A DNA stretch of 64,000 bases from Oscillatoriophycideae cyanobacterium NC_groundwater_1537_Pr4_S-0.65um_50_18 (GCA_016208305.1 JACQYI010000033.1:62001-126000), one strand, 5' to 3'. Numbered from the stretch's first letter, positions 36,658 to 47,546 are shown. The notes: a model not told the origin generated them from the sequence alone. Numbers and translations: made by a program.

Positions 36658-36711
36658 TGTAGGTTGAGTGGAGCTTTGCGGAACCCAACGCCTGAGACGA
36701 CGCAACCTACA
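36658..36711. repeat. Dispersed cyanobacterial repeat (GTAGGTTG...AACCCAAC type), copy A
   Basis: Bounded by TGTAGGTTG and CAACCTACA inverted ends, with GCTTTGCGGAACCCAAC inside. A shorter relative is at 46521-46551. This type of sequence is widespread in cyanobacterial spacers. Confidence 0.6.
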
Positions 36712-36778
36712 CAGGGTATTTAATCTACTAAAGCCCACAGCCTAAATTATTGCCCCACCTCGTCCTGCCTCTGCTCTC

Positions 36779-37579
36779 ATGGGAACTTCATCAGCTTCAA
36801 AGCGCAGCGTTTCGTTTTTTCGAAAACTGCTTTTCCATCCCATGATCGCGATCTCACTCATTCTGCATAGCGCTATTTTGTCTGTGCCGCTGCTGCCATC
36901 GCCTCAAGAGACAGAGCCTGAACTGCCGATAGAAAAAGAAAAAAAAATTTCTCTCACGGCATTGCTGCCGCCCAGCATCCCCTCACCTGTTGCTGTTGCG
37001 CCCCCCCCACCTGCCTCTGTAGCGCCTCCCTCATCTTCTGTGGCTTCCCTGCCTGCTGCTCCTGCTGCCCCAACTCTCCCCACTGCCCCAACCCCTCCTG
37101 TTGCGTCAACGCCTGCGGTTGCATCAACCCCTGTTGTCACGCCGACTCCCTCCGGAGTGCCAACGCCTGCCTCACCGCCAGCGATCGATTTAGGAGGGGG
37201 AGGAAGTTCTGGCGTGTGCCCCAACCCTCAGTCTTTTGATGCGCAGCAAATTGGCTATTTCTTTATCGAACCAGACGACCCTGACTCGCCGCCCGTTGCA
37301 GGCATTGTTAAAGTTGATTGGAAAACAGTGCCCCCAGATCAGCTGCAAAGCGACTTGCAAGCCTTGGCTGCCGAGCAAAATTGGGAACTTCAGGCGATCG
37401 GTGAATTTGGAGGAGAGCGTTTGTTTACGCTCAAAACTCTGCAAGGGCAAGTGGCTCTCTATATCAGCTTGGTGGCTGGCAAAGGCGGTGCTTCTACCCT
37501 GCTAGTGACTTGGAGTGGTGATCCCAATCAGCTTCCAGCAGACACAGTTCCGCTGACTCGGTCAGAGGTTTGTCAGTAG
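36779..37579 (+). CDS. Pro-rich, TonB-like membrane-anchored protein of unknown function
   Basis: 266 aa: a short basic N-terminus, one transmembrane helix (residues ~22-40, MIAISLILHSAILSVPLL), a Pro/Ala/Ser/Thr/Val-rich spacer (~60-140) and a compact C-terminal domain (~148-266) with three cysteines in all (CPNPQ near the start, one at the very end in EVCQ). The layout resembles TonB-like proteins that span the periplasm, but the C-terminal domain was not recognised as TonB. The first in-frame ATG at 36779 is used. Confidence 0.65.
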   Translation: MGTSSASKRSVSFFRKLLFHPMIAISLILHSAILSVPLLPSPQETEPELPIEKEKKISLTALLPPSIPSPVAVAPPPPASVAPPSSSVASLPAAPAAPTLPTAPTPPVASTPAVASTPVVTPTPSGVPTPASPPAIDLGGGGSSGVCPNPQSFDAQQIGYFFIEPDDPDSPPVAGIVKVDWKTVPPDQLQSDLQALAAEQNWELQAIGEFGGERLFTLKTLQGQVALYISLVAGKGGASTLLVTWSGDPNQLPADTVPLTRSEVCQ

Positions 37580-37639
37580 GTTGTAGCCTGATATGAGGCT
37601 CTCCATAGCTTCTGTGCAGATCCTAAGCGGGATGAGACG

Positions 37640-40393
37640 CTACAGATAAGCGCTTCCTTGAGACTTGACATGAGCCGCTAGGGGCGATCGCCTCTGGTAT
37701 TCTCCCTGACTAAGGCTCTGGCTGAGGCTGTCTCCAGCCTGCCCATTGTCTTCTCCAAAGCCCGTTTCTGAGGAGAACAAGTCCTGGAATGTCAGCGGCA
37801 TATTGGGTTCAGCAGTAGAGTCGCCGGAATTGCCGCCAGAATGAGCCGTTGGATGGCAACCCTTGACTTGAGATTCATCTGAAACACCTTGAAATAAACT
37901 GGCGATCGCTTCAAAGTCAGGCGCAATTGGCTCTCGCACGCCTTTCTTGGCTTGAGGTGCTGGCGAGGTGCCATAACTCATAGCGGCTTTGGGCTGGCGT
38001 AATTTTGCTAGACTCTTAAGCGCTTTTTGGGCATTACGGGAGCTGCCGGATTGACTAAACAATGCAGCCGCTTTCTCTAAGTCAGTGATGGCTCCTTGGA
38101 TATTGCGCAACTTTTGCCATGACAGCCCCCGGTAGTAGTGGGCTACGGCAGCATCAGGTGCTAAGTAAGTTGCTTCGCCATAGTCGGCAATCGCATTTTG
38201 ATGGCGATCCAGCTTTTGCCAGGTCAAACCTCGGTAGAAAAAAGCGATCGCCCAATCTGGTTGAATCTGAATCGCCTGCGTATAGTCAGCAATAGCTCCT
38301 TCTAGGTCGCCTTGCTCTGAGCGGACAAAAGCTCGGTTGCAATAGGTGATGGCCTGTTTCGGGTTAATTTGAATCGCTGCTGTCAAGTCAGCAATGGCGT
38401 TGGCAAGCTCTCCCATCTCATAATAGGCGCTGCCCCGGTAGCTATAAAGAATGGCAGGCTCAGGGGTACCTTCTGAGCCTTCGAGGGCATAGTCTAAAAC
38501 ATGGGTGTAGTCGGCGATCGCACCTACCCTATCTCCCAGATCATGCCGTGTTGCACCCCGATTCCAATGCGACACTAAATCCTCTGGCTCCAAAACAGGA
38601 TGCTCAAATCGAGCAATGAGGCGCTGAATAGCCTCCGGATCGCGAGTCCGCAGCTTCAGCTGCACTTCTGAAAGCGCTGTTGTCGTTTTGAGCGCATCTG
38701 CAATTCCCAACACTGCAAAGGCTTGATCGGACACCAAAAAACTTTCATGCGTACCCAAAATTTTGAACTGAAAGTTGTCAGGATAAGTGCGCTTAAAGGT
38801 GAGCAAATGATGCAAAGTTGATTGAATGGCATCCTGCGGCGTTTCAACACTGGGTTTCCAGCCCCGCTGCATTTTTTTGAGGAGTCGCTCATCATGGCGA
38901 TCGACCCAGTTACACCAGCCAATGTCTAGCCGTCGCCCCTTCTGTAAAAAAGCTTCTAGCTTTTGCAACATGGGTTCTTCTAAGCCACATTGATTCGCCC
39001 AAGGCAAAATCAAGATTAATCGTTTTTCGGTCGTGCTCAACGCTTCTTCCAAAAGGGCACGGCTGCTCGTTAGCAGTTCGCCTGGGTCACCGTCTGCCAG
39101 ATCAAACATGAGTTCATAGTTTGGCGTAGCAGGGACAGCCTGAAGCTGCTGTGAAATATATTTCAGCTCTTGCTGCACAACCTCTTGAATCCGCCCTCTA
39201 AAGTCATCCAGCTTGGTTTCAGCGACCGGAATCCGCTGAGAAAGCTCCCGAAGCTGGCTCTGAAGCGCTGCCATATCCAAACTTTTGGGTAAATGATTCA
39301 TCTGTTCTTGAAGCTGCTGATTTTGCGCTGCCAGAGTCTCCGTAAAGGATTGAATGTCGGCAAGCTGCGATCGCAAATGCTCTAAATAATGGGCGGCTTC
39401 AGCCTGAATCGTTGTGATGCTAGACAGGGTTGCAGAAGGCTGAAACTTTTGCCCTTGAGCAATTTCTTGCTCTAACTCACCCGATAAAACCGCATGGGTG
39501 GTTCCTGAGTTAGGGCTAGACCCTGGGATGGAGGGTTTCAGTAAATTGCCAAACACGCTGTTAAAACTGACGGCTGCTGTTTCAATCGACACGACCGACT
39601 GCCGCAACCGCTCTTGCTGTTGGTGGAGTTCGCGCACCTCTTTCACCAGAGTCAGCAAGTCTCTTCGCGGCACCAACTCGGTAATCATCCGCACGAGTTC
39701 GCCCACTTCTTGTTTTAGAGAGCTAAGGTCTACCGGAGGAGGAAGTTGGCCAAACCGCCGATCGAGCCGTGAAATCTGCTCTTGCAGGGAAGTCAAATTG
39801 GGCCTGCTTGGGTTGGATAGATTATCTACATGGGCTTGGATACTTGTCACATCCGATTGCAGTTGAGCGATCGCAGTGTCTGTGTGGCTAGACTCAGCTA
39901 GAGCTTTGAGCTGACGCAAATCAAGACCCATGCTCGCCATTTCCCTAGTCACATGCTGATACTGCGCCTCTAGCTGGGTAATTTCTTGCCGTACCGATTC
40001 TAATTCCTGGTGCTCTAAGGGCTGAAGCCGCTGATTTAACTCTTGTTGCAAAGCCGTGATTTCTGCATAGAGTCGGCGGGCAACTTCTCGGTCTTTGGCC
40101 AGCAGGCCCTGCCGCAGCCGATGGATCGTTTCTGTAGAAGGTAGAGTAGCGATATGTTGATTCAACAAATCCACCTGGCTAGCCAACTTTTGATCGGTTT
40201 CTGCCAAAGACAAGTCGCGCAGACGGCTGTTGTCCTCAAACCGCCTTCGGCTCAGCAGATCCAAGATGACCAACAGCGACATTGGCATCGTGGTGTACAG
40301 GATTTGCTTCGACACAAGGGAGGCGATCGATCCTGCCACCAGGCCCACCACAGACAGATTTTCTAAAGCGCCTAACCGAGGATTTCTTTTCAT
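37640..40393 (-). CDS. Large coiled-coil protein with PLD-like and TPR regions
   Basis: 917 aa. Residues ~10-50 are hydrophobic, suggesting a membrane anchor; ~60-420 are heptad-rich coiled coil with many Gln/Leu; ~425-590 (LILILPWANQCGLEEPML, then DIGWCNWVDRH and FLVSDQAFAVLGIAD) resemble the scaffold of phospholipase-D-like proteins but lack an HxK motif; ~595-770 hold about four TPR units (YRGSAYYEMGELANAIADL, FYRGLTWQKLDRHQNAIADY). It probably acts as a scaffold. The exact partner and function are unknown. Confidence 0.7.
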   Translation of the reverse strand: MKRNPRLGALENLSVVGLVAGSIASLVSKQILYTTMPMSLLVILDLLSRRRFEDNSRLRDLSLAETDQKLASQVDLLNQHIATLPSTETIHRLRQGLLAKDREVARRLYAEITALQQELNQRLQPLEHQELESVRQEITQLEAQYQHVTREMASMGLDLRQLKALAESSHTDTAIAQLQSDVTSIQAHVDNLSNPSRPNLTSLQEQISRLDRRFGQLPPPVDLSSLKQEVGELVRMITELVPRRDLLTLVKEVRELHQQQERLRQSVVSIETAAVSFNSVFGNLLKPSIPGSSPNSGTTHAVLSGELEQEIAQGQKFQPSATLSSITTIQAEAAHYLEHLRSQLADIQSFTETLAAQNQQLQEQMNHLPKSLDMAALQSQLRELSQRIPVAETKLDDFRGRIQEVVQQELKYISQQLQAVPATPNYELMFDLADGDPGELLTSSRALLEEALSTTEKRLILILPWANQCGLEEPMLQKLEAFLQKGRRLDIGWCNWVDRHDERLLKKMQRGWKPSVETPQDAIQSTLHHLLTFKRTYPDNFQFKILGTHESFLVSDQAFAVLGIADALKTTTALSEVQLKLRTRDPEAIQRLIARFEHPVLEPEDLVSHWNRGATRHDLGDRVGAIADYTHVLDYALEGSEGTPEPAILYSYRGSAYYEMGELANAIADLTAAIQINPKQAITYCNRAFVRSEQGDLEGAIADYTQAIQIQPDWAIAFFYRGLTWQKLDRHQNAIADYGEATYLAPDAAVAHYYRGLSWQKLRNIQGAITDLEKAAALFSQSGSSRNAQKALKSLAKLRQPKAAMSYGTSPAPQAKKGVREPIAPDFEAIASLFQGVSDESQVKGCHPTAHSGGNSGDSTAEPNMPLTFQDLFSSETGFGEDNGQAGDSLSQSLSQGEYQRRSPLAAHVKSQGSAYL

Positions 40394-41255
40394 CTCAAAC
40401 CATAGCTTCTGATGGACTGGGACTATCCAGAACCGAGAAAGTCCTTCAAAGAAGTCAAAATGGGCTTATTCATCATTCCAGCCCTTTTGCCTCAATTCAG
40501 GAAATTCTCTAACGGTAGTCTTTTAGGTATGGCGAAGCTGGGGTAGGTTCCTTTGCAAGACATATCCTGCGAAAAACCATACCCAAACGGCCAATACCGT
40601 TTTTCGTAAATGCAAATAGGGACAATCTGTAGGAATAGGGGGGCGCTCGCCTACTGAAATCAAGCCTGAGGCTAGCTCAAAGCATGAGATGGCACACATC
40701 AAAAACCATCAATGCAACGCTCTACCGCAACGGCATCAAGTCCACTAGACTTCCTGAAACTTCCAAGGTTTCAGGCTCTTGTTCCTGTATCTAATTTGAC
40801 CGCTCTCAGGCTAGGAAAGTTTCCATCTCAATGAAATGTGGGGGGAGTGGGGAAGCTTACGCGAAGGGAAATGGCTGAAAGTATTCATCTAAGTATCCAG
40901 TCGTTTGAAAATCTAGCTTTTAGAAAAATAGGAGGACTTTGCGATCTACTGATGCTGTTTATTGACTGTCTTGTCCCCAACACAATATTTGTGTCCTGAC
41001 CTGCTAGCAGGAGCAAAGTAGTAGTAATACTGTAGCCACACAGTCGTAATGCAACTTTGTGATGACGATCGCCACTTTCTCTTTAAGCTATGTTGGTAGA
41101 ACGTCTGCCCGTTTAATCCTGCTTAGCAGATAGCACCTGTTTGATTGTGAATGTCAAAACTTAGGGCAGAATAGATAAGTTGTGTATGAAAAGAGATAGC
41201 TAGATTCCACCGAAGGATGAGCAGCTACAATCTTTTTGGAGACTGTAGATTAAAG
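40394..41255. other. Intergenic region upstream of grpE
   Basis: About 860 bp between divergent genes. A perfect 8-bp stem (CCTGAAAC/GTTTCAGG, 7-nt loop) lies at 40753-40775. No CIRCE element (TTAGCACTC-N9-GAGTGCTAA) was seen. No gene seen. Confidence 0.45.
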
Positions 41256-41993
41256 ATGGAAAGTGAGCCAATGTCTGCTGAAACAAACCTACCCATGGAT
41301 CCAGACGCAACGCCACAGGAGTCTGTAGCGGCTCAGGTGATAGATGCAAAAGAAGAATTTATCCTAGATCCAGATATCGAACCCTTTGATTTGAGTCCAG
41401 ACAATACGGCCGAAAAGCCCGAAGGACTGAACTCAGAAGTACCCAGCAATGACAGTAGCCCTGCGGAGCAGGCCGGACTTCAGGCGACGATCGCCGAACT
41501 AAACCAATCTGTTGCAGCCCTCAAGGCACAGCTAGAAGACCGCAATAGTCAGTACATGCGTCTAGCGGCAGATTTTGAAAACTTTCGCAAGCGCACTCAG
41601 AAAGATAAAGAGCGGGAAGAGCAAGAAACGAAATGCTCTACCGTCAAAGAACTGTTGCCTGTCGTCGATAACTTTGAACGGGCACGGGCGCAAATCAAGC
41701 CTCAGACCGATGCTGAAATGAATATTCATAAAAGCTATCAAGGGGTCTACAAGCAGCTTGTCGATGCAATGAAAAAGCTAGGTGTTTCTCCCATGCGCAC
41801 GGAGGGTCAAGAATTTGATCCCAACCTCCATTCGGCTCTTGCTAGCCAGCCCACCGACGAGTTTCCTGAGGGCACGATCATGGAGGAGTTGATGCGTGGG
41901 TATGTTATGGGCGATCGCGTACTCCGTCATGCCATGGTCAAGGTTGCAGCCGCACCAGAACCTGGTGAAGATAGAGAAGAATCGGTCAGCTAG
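41256..41993 (+). CDS. grpE: Nucleotide exchange factor GrpE
   Basis: 245 aa from ATG 41256 (an ATG at 41217 is also open but GAAGG touches it directly). GrpE releases ADP from DnaK. The acidic, poorly conserved N-terminus is followed by a coiled coil (AAVALKAQLEDRNSQYMRLAADF region, ~95-125), then the conserved DFENFRKRTQKDKE and LLPVVDNFERA, and the C-terminal beta domain (GVSPMRTEGQEFDPNLHSAL, GYVMGDRVLRHAMVKVA). dnaK follows 327 bp downstream on the same strand. Confidence 0.93.
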   Translation: MESEPMSAETNLPMDPDATPQESVAAQVIDAKEEFILDPDIEPFDLSPDNTAEKPEGLNSEVPSNDSSPAEQAGLQATIAELNQSVAALKAQLEDRNSQYMRLAADFENFRKRTQKDKEREEQETKCSTVKELLPVVDNFERARAQIKPQTDAEMNIHKSYQGVYKQLVDAMKKLGVSPMRTEGQEFDPNLHSALASQPTDEFPEGTIMEELMRGYVMGDRVLRHAMVKVAAAPEPGEDREESVS

Positions 41994-42320
41994 ACCTGTA
42001 AAGCTGATTTGCAAGATTGGTTCGTGCAAGACTGGTTCGTGCAAGACTAATGTACATGCCAAACCAATGCATCGGAAACTTCGGAAACTGATGCATCTGG
42101 AAATAGCCAAATCTACCGCCTAAAGATGTTGAGATGATTTGCTTCTGTCTGTTGTTTAGAGGACTCGGCGTTTACTAAACCAGCGCTTGGAAAGCTCTAC
42201 CCAGAAGATTTTGAAAGCAATTGATAACATTCCCGGAGAATTGCGGAATACTGGCTAAAGATGGGGTGAATTCATCCGCAGTTGTTCGCTCATCACTTAG
42301 AAACTACGTAGCCGCGAATT
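41994..42320. other. grpE-dnaK spacer
   Basis: 327 bp; contains the tandem repeat at 42011-42049 and no further gene. A dnaK promoter may lie here but was not assigned. Confidence 0.4.
42011..42049 (+). repeat. 2.6 x 15-bp tandem repeat between grpE and dnaK
   Basis: GCAAGATTGGTTCGT, GCAAGACTGGTTCGT and a partial third unit GCAAGACTA follow each other immediately after grpE. Two of the units differ at one base. Confidence 0.85.
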
Positions 42321-44300
42321 ATGGGAAAAGTCATTGGCATCGATCTAGGCACCACAAATAGCTGTGTTGCCGTCCTAGAAGGCGGTAAGCCCGTCGTAAT
42401 CTCTAACTCTGAGGGCGGGCGCACAGCTCCCAGCATTGTTGGGTTTGGCAAAACCGGAGAACGTCTTGTGGGACAGCTTGCTAAACGGCAGGCCGTTACC
42501 AATGCCGAAAATACCGTATTTAGCATCAAACGATTCATCGGTCGCCGATGGAACGACACGGAAACTGAGCGGGGACGGGTACCTTACACCTGTGTGCGGG
42601 GCAAAGATGACACGGTTGATGTGCAAATTCGCAACCAGTCCTATACGCCGCAAGAAATTTCGGCCATGATTCTGCAAAAGTTAAAGCAGGATGCCGAGAG
42701 TTACTTGGGAGAGACGGTAACGCAAGCCGTGATTACTGTTCCGGCCTACTTTACGGATGCTCAAAGACAGGCCACTAAAGACGCAGGCACGATCGCCGGA
42801 TTAGAAGTCCTTCGTATTATTAATGAGCCTACGGCAGCAGCCTTATCCTATGGCTTAGATAAGCAAGACCAAGATCAAACCGTATTGGTGTTTGACTTAG
42901 GCGGCGGCACGTTTGACGTTTCAGTCTTGCAGCTCGGTGAGGGCGTGTTTGAGGTCAAAGCCACCTCTGGCAACAACCACCTGGGCGGTGATGACTTTGA
43001 TAATGTCTTGGTACGTTGGCTGATGGATAAATTCCGTGAGCAAGAAGGCATCGATCTATCTACTGACAAAATGGCGTTGCAGCGTCTTCGGGAGGCAGCC
43101 GAGAAAGCCAAGATTGAGCTGTCTACCATGCTGACGACCTCTGTCAATCTCCCCTTCATTACGGCAGATGAGTCTGGGCCTAAACACTTAGAAATGGAGC
43201 TGTCTCGGGCTACCTTTGAGGAGCTAGTGGGCTATCTTGTACAGTCCACGATCGATCCGGTGAGTCAGGCACTCAAAGACTGTGAACTGACGCCCGACCA
43301 GATCGATCGAATTATTTTGGTGGGGGGGTCAACGCGGATGCCTGCCGTTCAAGAAGCGATCAAGAGCCATTTTGGCGGTAAAACCCCCGATCGCTCGGTC
43401 AATCCTGATGAAGCCGTTGCTTTAGGCGCAGCTATTCAGGCAGGTGTCTTGGGCGGCGAAGTGAAAGACTTACTGCTGCTAGATGTGACGCCTTTGTCGA
43501 TGGGCATTGAAACCTTGGGTGAGGTCTTTACTCGCATCATCGAACGCAACACGACTATTCCCACAAGCAAAGCTCAAGTATTTTCTACGGCAACGGACGG
43601 GCAAACGTCGGTTGAGGTGCATGCGTTGCAAGGTGAACGGGCACTGGCCAAAGACAATAAGAGCTTGGGCAAGTTTCAACTAACGGGGATTCCGCCTGCG
43701 CCCAGAGGTGTTCCTCAAATTGAGGTCACGTTTGAAATTAACGCCAATGGCATCTTACAGGTATCGGCGCGTGACAAGGGAACGGGGCGAGAGCAAAGCG
43801 TCACTATCTCCAACACAGGCGGTCTGAGCGATACCGAAATTGAAAGAATGCGCCAAGAGGCCGAGCTGTTTGCCGAAGATGATGAATGCCGCAAGCTGAT
43901 CATTGCTTTGCGAAACCAAGCAGACTCGCTGTTCTATAACTATGAGTCTACGTTAAGAGATAATGCTGCCTTCATTAGCGATGAGCTGAGATCCGTAGCG
44001 GCAGTTCGGGTTGCAGAGCTTCGGGCTGCAATTGCCGATCGCACGATCGAGGTAGGGGTGCTGCGCCAGCATATTGACGAACTGCAGCAAACGCTACTGG
44101 CGATCGGTGAAGCTGTGTATAGTCAAGCGCAGAGTCAGTCATACGACAATGCAGGTGGAGTCTATGGCGCAGAGCATGCGGCACCTTGGACAAACGGCCA
44201 CCCCGAGGCAGAAACCGCTACGCTGGAAAACTATCCTGGCTACTCGACAGATTTTGTCGATGATGAAACGGTTACGGCAGATTATGAATCCGTTGATTAG
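42321..44300 (+). CDS. dnaK: Chaperone protein DnaK (Hsp70)
   Basis: 659 aa. ATPase domain signatures [31 protein letters not shown] and [13 protein letters not shown]; the linker [18 protein letters not shown] and substrate domain follow. The C-terminal tail ends DYESVD and lacks the EEVD-like ending of some Hsp70s. The N-terminus and gene order (grpE-dnaK) fit the DnaK2-type principal cyanobacterial Hsp70, but no dnaJ follows here; the next gene is on the other strand. Confidence 0.95.
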   Translation: MGKVIGIDLGTTNSCVAVLEGGKPVVISNSEGGRTAPSIVGFGKTGERLVGQLAKRQAVTNAENTVFSIKRFIGRRWNDTETERGRVPYTCVRGKDDTVDVQIRNQSYTPQEISAMILQKLKQDAESYLGETVTQAVITVPAYFTDAQRQATKDAGTIAGLEVLRIINEPTAAALSYGLDKQDQDQTVLVFDLGGGTFDVSVLQLGEGVFEVKATSGNNHLGGDDFDNVLVRWLMDKFREQEGIDLSTDKMALQRLREAAEKAKIELSTMLTTSVNLPFITADESGPKHLEMELSRATFEELVGYLVQSTIDPVSQALKDCELTPDQIDRIILVGGSTRMPAVQEAIKSHFGGKTPDRSVNPDEAVALGAAIQAGVLGGEVKDLLLLDVTPLSMGIETLGEVFTRIIERNTTIPTSKAQVFSTATDGQTSVEVHALQGERALAKDNKSLGKFQLTGIPPAPRGVPQIEVTFEINANGILQVSARDKGTGREQSVTISNTGGLSDTEIERMRQEAELFAEDDECRKLIIALRNQADSLFYNYESTLRDNAAFISDELRSVAAVRVAELRAAIADRTIEVGVLRQHIDELQQTLLAIGEAVYSQAQSQSYDNAGGVYGAEHAAPWTNGHPEAETATLENYPGYSTDFVDDETVTADYESVD

Positions 44301-44590
44301 GATGTTGGCGATCGCTTACCCGCAATTGTCAGCAGCATGACTTCATGAGCTAAAGCTCAGAGCAGTGACGACCCTGGATCAACTGCCTTGAGCTGGCAGC
44401 CCTTGCTGGATGAGTTCTTGTTTCATATTCAACAGTAGTTCCACTCTATGAGACGAGCAAAATCTGCTCGACCCATGCGCTTTTCATAAAAACCGTATTT
44501 TAGTTTGAGTCGCTGTCTTTGACTCCTGCAAATAGCTTTTATAGTCGGCTCCAACACAGTTTATGGAAGGACGGTAAGCACTCAACAGGC

Positions 44591-46252
44591 TTAAGTGAAC
44601 TTTGGTTGAGATTGGCGCATGGGAATTTCAATCACAAATTTAGTCCCTTCCCCTAGGGTAGAATCACATTTCATCTCGCCATTGTGTTTTTCAGTCACAA
44701 TTTTGTAACTGATCGATAACCCTAGACCTGTGCCTTTACCGATAGGTTTAGTGGTAAAGAAGGGATCAAACATGTGCGATCGCACGGTTTCTGGCATTCC
44801 TAAACCATTATCTGCAATGATAATTTGTACTCGATCTTCAGCTTTCATTTGAGTCGAGATCCAAATTGTACTGGGCTGGGCAGGTTGTCCATCTTTTATG
44901 CGTTGTTGAACAGCTTCATCCAGCACATCGATCGCGTTAGCGATTAAGTTCATAAATACCTGATTCAGTTGCCCCGGATAGCACTCGACTAGGGGCAATT
45001 GAGCATATTCTTTGATAACCTCAATGGCTGGAGACTCTGGCTTTGCCTTCAGACGATGTTGTAAAATCAGCAGCGTGTTATCAATGCCTTCCCGCAGGTC
45101 AACCGCTTTAAACTCAGATTCATCCAGCCGAGAGAAGTTGCGTAGCGACAAGACAATTTGCCGAATCCGATCGGTACCGACCTTCATGGATCGAAGCAGT
45201 TTGACTAAGTCCTGCTCTAAGAAATCAAGTTCCACATCATCCAATGTTGCCTGAAGTGTCTGGGGTGGATTGGGGTAATGGGTCTGATAGGCCTGCACTA
45301 CTGTTAACAGGTCTTGGACATAGCTATTGATGTGGGTAATATTGCCATGAATGAAGTTGACCGGATTGTTGATTTCGTGAGCTACGCCAGCGACCAACTG
45401 CCCCAGACTCGACATTTTTTCGGTTTGTATCAATTGAAGTTGAGTCGTTTGGATCTGATGTAAAGCTTGCTGGAGTTCTTCAGAGCGTTGCTCTTTATCA
45501 TTTAAAAGGGCTTTAACTTGTTTGATCAGAGCATTCAGTGCTGTTGCTAAAGTACCTGTTTCGTCTGTTGTTGTAACCGGAGCTTGCAGATCAAAATTAG
45601 CAGTTTGTGTCGCTTCCTGGGCTACCGCTGTAACAACGTGGAGAGGCTTGGCAATGCTGCTTGAAATTCGCAACCCAATTAGCAAGGCAAGGGCAACGCA
45701 ACTCAGGCTGGTGATGCTAATTGCAATGATCGTGGGTCTAGATTGGGCGATCGCTTGGTCGTATAGCGATGACCATTCCACAATCATGGCACCATCTGTC
45801 GTCGTTAGATTAGCTTTGAGCGGAACGACAAGTAGTTTAATACCCTGAGGATAATCAACGCTTTTCTCCAGAAAGGTTCTGGTTTTGCCATCTTGCATCG
45901 TCTGCTGAATTTCATTCCCTTTGTCATGCTCAAAAATAGTGCCTACATTTTCAGGAACGGTATCTGCCAAAATTAATTTTTGGCGATTAACCACTACAAT
46001 GTCGCGCTTTTGCAGTTCATGCATTACGTTGGTGTAGTGTTGCAGATCGCCTGACTTTTGAGCGGAGAAAGATTCTTGATGACGGGAATTATGGGTAATC
46101 GAGGTTGCCATCACTTCGGCAACATCTTTAGCTTCTGCCATTGCTAAGGTTTCGGCAATTTTGAGGCTTTGGGCGATCGCAACTGCACCGACAACTCCAG
46201 TAAGTAGAGAAACGCCAATAAAGCTGCCGACCAGTTTATGAGAAATTTTCAT
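44591..46252 (-). CDS. Membrane sensor histidine kinase
   Basis: 553 aa. TM1 at ~8-28, an extracytoplasmic sensing region (~30-165; Cache-like by length), TM2 at ~168-190, HAMP (~190-245), a coiled coil, HisKA with phospho-His in [18 protein letters not shown], and HATPase ([43 protein letters not shown]). The HEINNP type is typical of large cyanobacterial kinases. Ligand unknown; no adjacent response regulator. Confidence 0.88.
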   Translation of the reverse strand: MKISHKLVGSFIGVSLLTGVVGAVAIAQSLKIAETLAMAEAKDVAEVMATSITHNSRHQESFSAQKSGDLQHYTNVMHELQKRDIVVVNRQKLILADTVPENVGTIFEHDKGNEIQQTMQDGKTRTFLEKSVDYPQGIKLLVVPLKANLTTTDGAMIVEWSSLYDQAIAQSRPTIIAISITSLSCVALALLIGLRISSSIAKPLHVVTAVAQEATQTANFDLQAPVTTTDETGTLATALNALIKQVKALLNDKEQRSEELQQALHQIQTTQLQLIQTEKMSSLGQLVAGVAHEINNPVNFIHGNITHINSYVQDLLTVVQAYQTHYPNPPQTLQATLDDVELDFLEQDLVKLLRSMKVGTDRIRQIVLSLRNFSRLDESEFKAVDLREGIDNTLLILQHRLKAKPESPAIEVIKEYAQLPLVECYPGQLNQVFMNLIANAIDVLDEAVQQRIKDGQPAQPSTIWISTQMKAEDRVQIIIADNGLGMPETVRSHMFDPFFTTKPIGKGTGLGLSISYKIVTEKHNGEMKCDSTLGEGTKFVIEIPMRQSQPKFT

Positions 46253-46630
46253 GAAGAATCTATCTTGGACAAGCCCGTTCAGGATGAGATTAGTGTTCCC
46301 AAGGCATCTCGAACTCCCAACGCTTACGTCCTCAATAGGCTATAGGTTTACCATTCGTGGGTATTAGTTGACAGTAACTTTAACTATGCATCCAGAATCT
46401 CAACAATTCGTCGAGCTGTAGGAAAGCAATCATGCAGCAAATGACCCTTTTTACGGCTTTTTCTGCTACGCAGTGTTAGCTGGCGATCGCTGAAGTGAAT
46501 GAAGTAAAGAGCTAAGAAGTTGTTGGGTTTCCTTCGTCAACCCAACCTACGGGCGAGCGATCGCGCTGTATGGTCATTATTTTTATAGAACGAAACCCCA
46601 ATTAAGTTTAGGAAACGGTAGTTGTCATTG
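46253..46630. other. Spacer between kinase start and A+T-rich island
   Basis: 378 bp without a gene. It carries a copy of the AACCCAACCTAC-type dispersed repeat at 46521-46551, at the border where base composition changes. Confidence 0.5.
46521..46551. repeat. Dispersed cyanobacterial repeat, copy B
   Basis: TGTTGGGTTTCC...CAACCCAACCTACG, the same family as 36658-36711; GTTGGGTT and AACCCAAC form a stem. It sits beside the A+T-rich island. Confidence 0.6.
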
Positions 46631-46945
46631 TTATCGTTCTTCTGAATCAAATGCTCTAAGGTACTGAATATAATGATTAGGCGATTTAAATCCAGGCGGC
46701 AAATCCATATATGTAAACTTCCCTTGTTCAACAATAGGGAAAAAACTTAGTCCTTCTGTTTGAGTTGCTGAATCTGAAAGTTCTTCTTCAGTGATGATTT
46801 TAAGCTCATCTTCTGTAGGCAACTTTTCGATCTTTTCTGAACTATTTGCGTTGAAGTGCTTCAACCCATCTGCCAAGCTTTCAAAGCAAAAAATTGAAGG
46901 ATTAGCAGCGTTAGCTATAATTAACTCTACTGTATAAGAACGCAT
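46631..46945 (-). CDS. Unknown 104-aa protein overlapping the PIN gene
   Basis: 104 aa, acidic (many Glu/Asp; e.g. EKIEKLPTEDELKIITEEE), with a conserved-looking C-terminus FTYMDLPPGFKSPNHYIQYL. No family recognised. It begins inside the upstream PIN gene (35-bp overlap) in another frame, with an excellent ribosome-binding site, AGGAGG eight nt before ATG 46945. This argues strongly that it is real and translationally coupled to the nuclease. It may be a PIN antitoxin or cofactor placed in reversed order; this is inference only. Confidence 0.75.
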   Translation of the reverse strand: MRSYTVELIIANAANPSIFCFESLADGLKHFNANSSEKIEKLPTEDELKIITEEELSDSATQTEGLSFFPIVEQGKFTYMDLPPGFKSPNHYIQYLRAFDSEER

Positions 46946-47546
46946 TTAGATACCTCCTATCTTTAAAGGCTGTATAGTAATCTAAATCCTTGGTGATAAT
47001 CCAAATATTGTCTGAACTACTTGAGCAATTCAAAAATTGCTCCCAAGATACTTGATCTCCTAAAGGATCATTGGGTTTCCCTGGCGGATTACCTATCTCT
47101 CTTCTATATCTTGCTGCTTGAATTTCCTGTTCAGATGCTTCTAGGGCACCTTTAAAGAGAAGATGAAAAGTTTGTGAAACCTTATCACCAGAACACATTA
47201 TTTCTTTAAGCGTTTTGTGTATAAGCTCTTCTAGCTCTTTCTGGAGAGTTTTTTGTTTTTCGTGTATCTCTTTGCTTTGGCTATTCCAGTTTTGTAAATT
47301 TGCGCTTTTTAATTCTAGATGTTCAGGCAAATTGATTTTTTTAATATTTGATAGATCCTTAAAATGATTGAGTAAGCTTCTCTGAGCTACATCAAGCTTA
47401 TTCCTGTTCACCTCATTAACAATTTGCGAACCTATAAACAAGCTATCTTTAATCTCCATAAGAGAATCAAGTAGTTTTTTAAGTCCCGGTTTGTTACTAT
47501 CAAAAAAACTCAAGTATACATTTGCATCAATAAATACTTTTTTCAT
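46911..47546 (-). CDS. PIN-like nuclease (DUF4935-type)
   Basis: 211 aa. Acidic residues of a PIN active site are visible: Asp8 in VFIDANVYLSFF, Glu in QIVNEVNRN, Asp in NDPLGDQVSWEQF and Asp in WIITKDLDYY. The long central helix (residues ~75-125) and NPPGKPNDPLGD segment fit the DUF4935/PIN_8 group of RNases, members of which occur in toxin-antitoxin and anti-phage loci. A+T-rich composition and weak ribosome-binding site set it off from neighbours. Followed by an overlapping small gene; preceded at 147 bp by a DUF2806 gene. Confidence 0.75.
   Translation of the reverse strand: MKKVFIDANVYLSFFDSNKPGLKKLLDSLMEIKDSLFIGSQIVNEVNRNKLDVAQRSLLNHFKDLSNIKKINLPEHLELKSANLQNWNSQSKEIHEKQKTLQKELEELIHKTLKEIMCSGDKVSQTFHLLFKGALEASEQEIQAARYRREIGNPPGKPNDPLGDQVSWEQFLNCSSSSDNIWIITKDLDYYTAFKDRRYLNAFLYSRVNYS

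Noticed and set aside
40394-41255. CIRCE heat-shock operator before grpE
   Set aside because: No TTAGCACTC/GAGTGCTAA pair was found.
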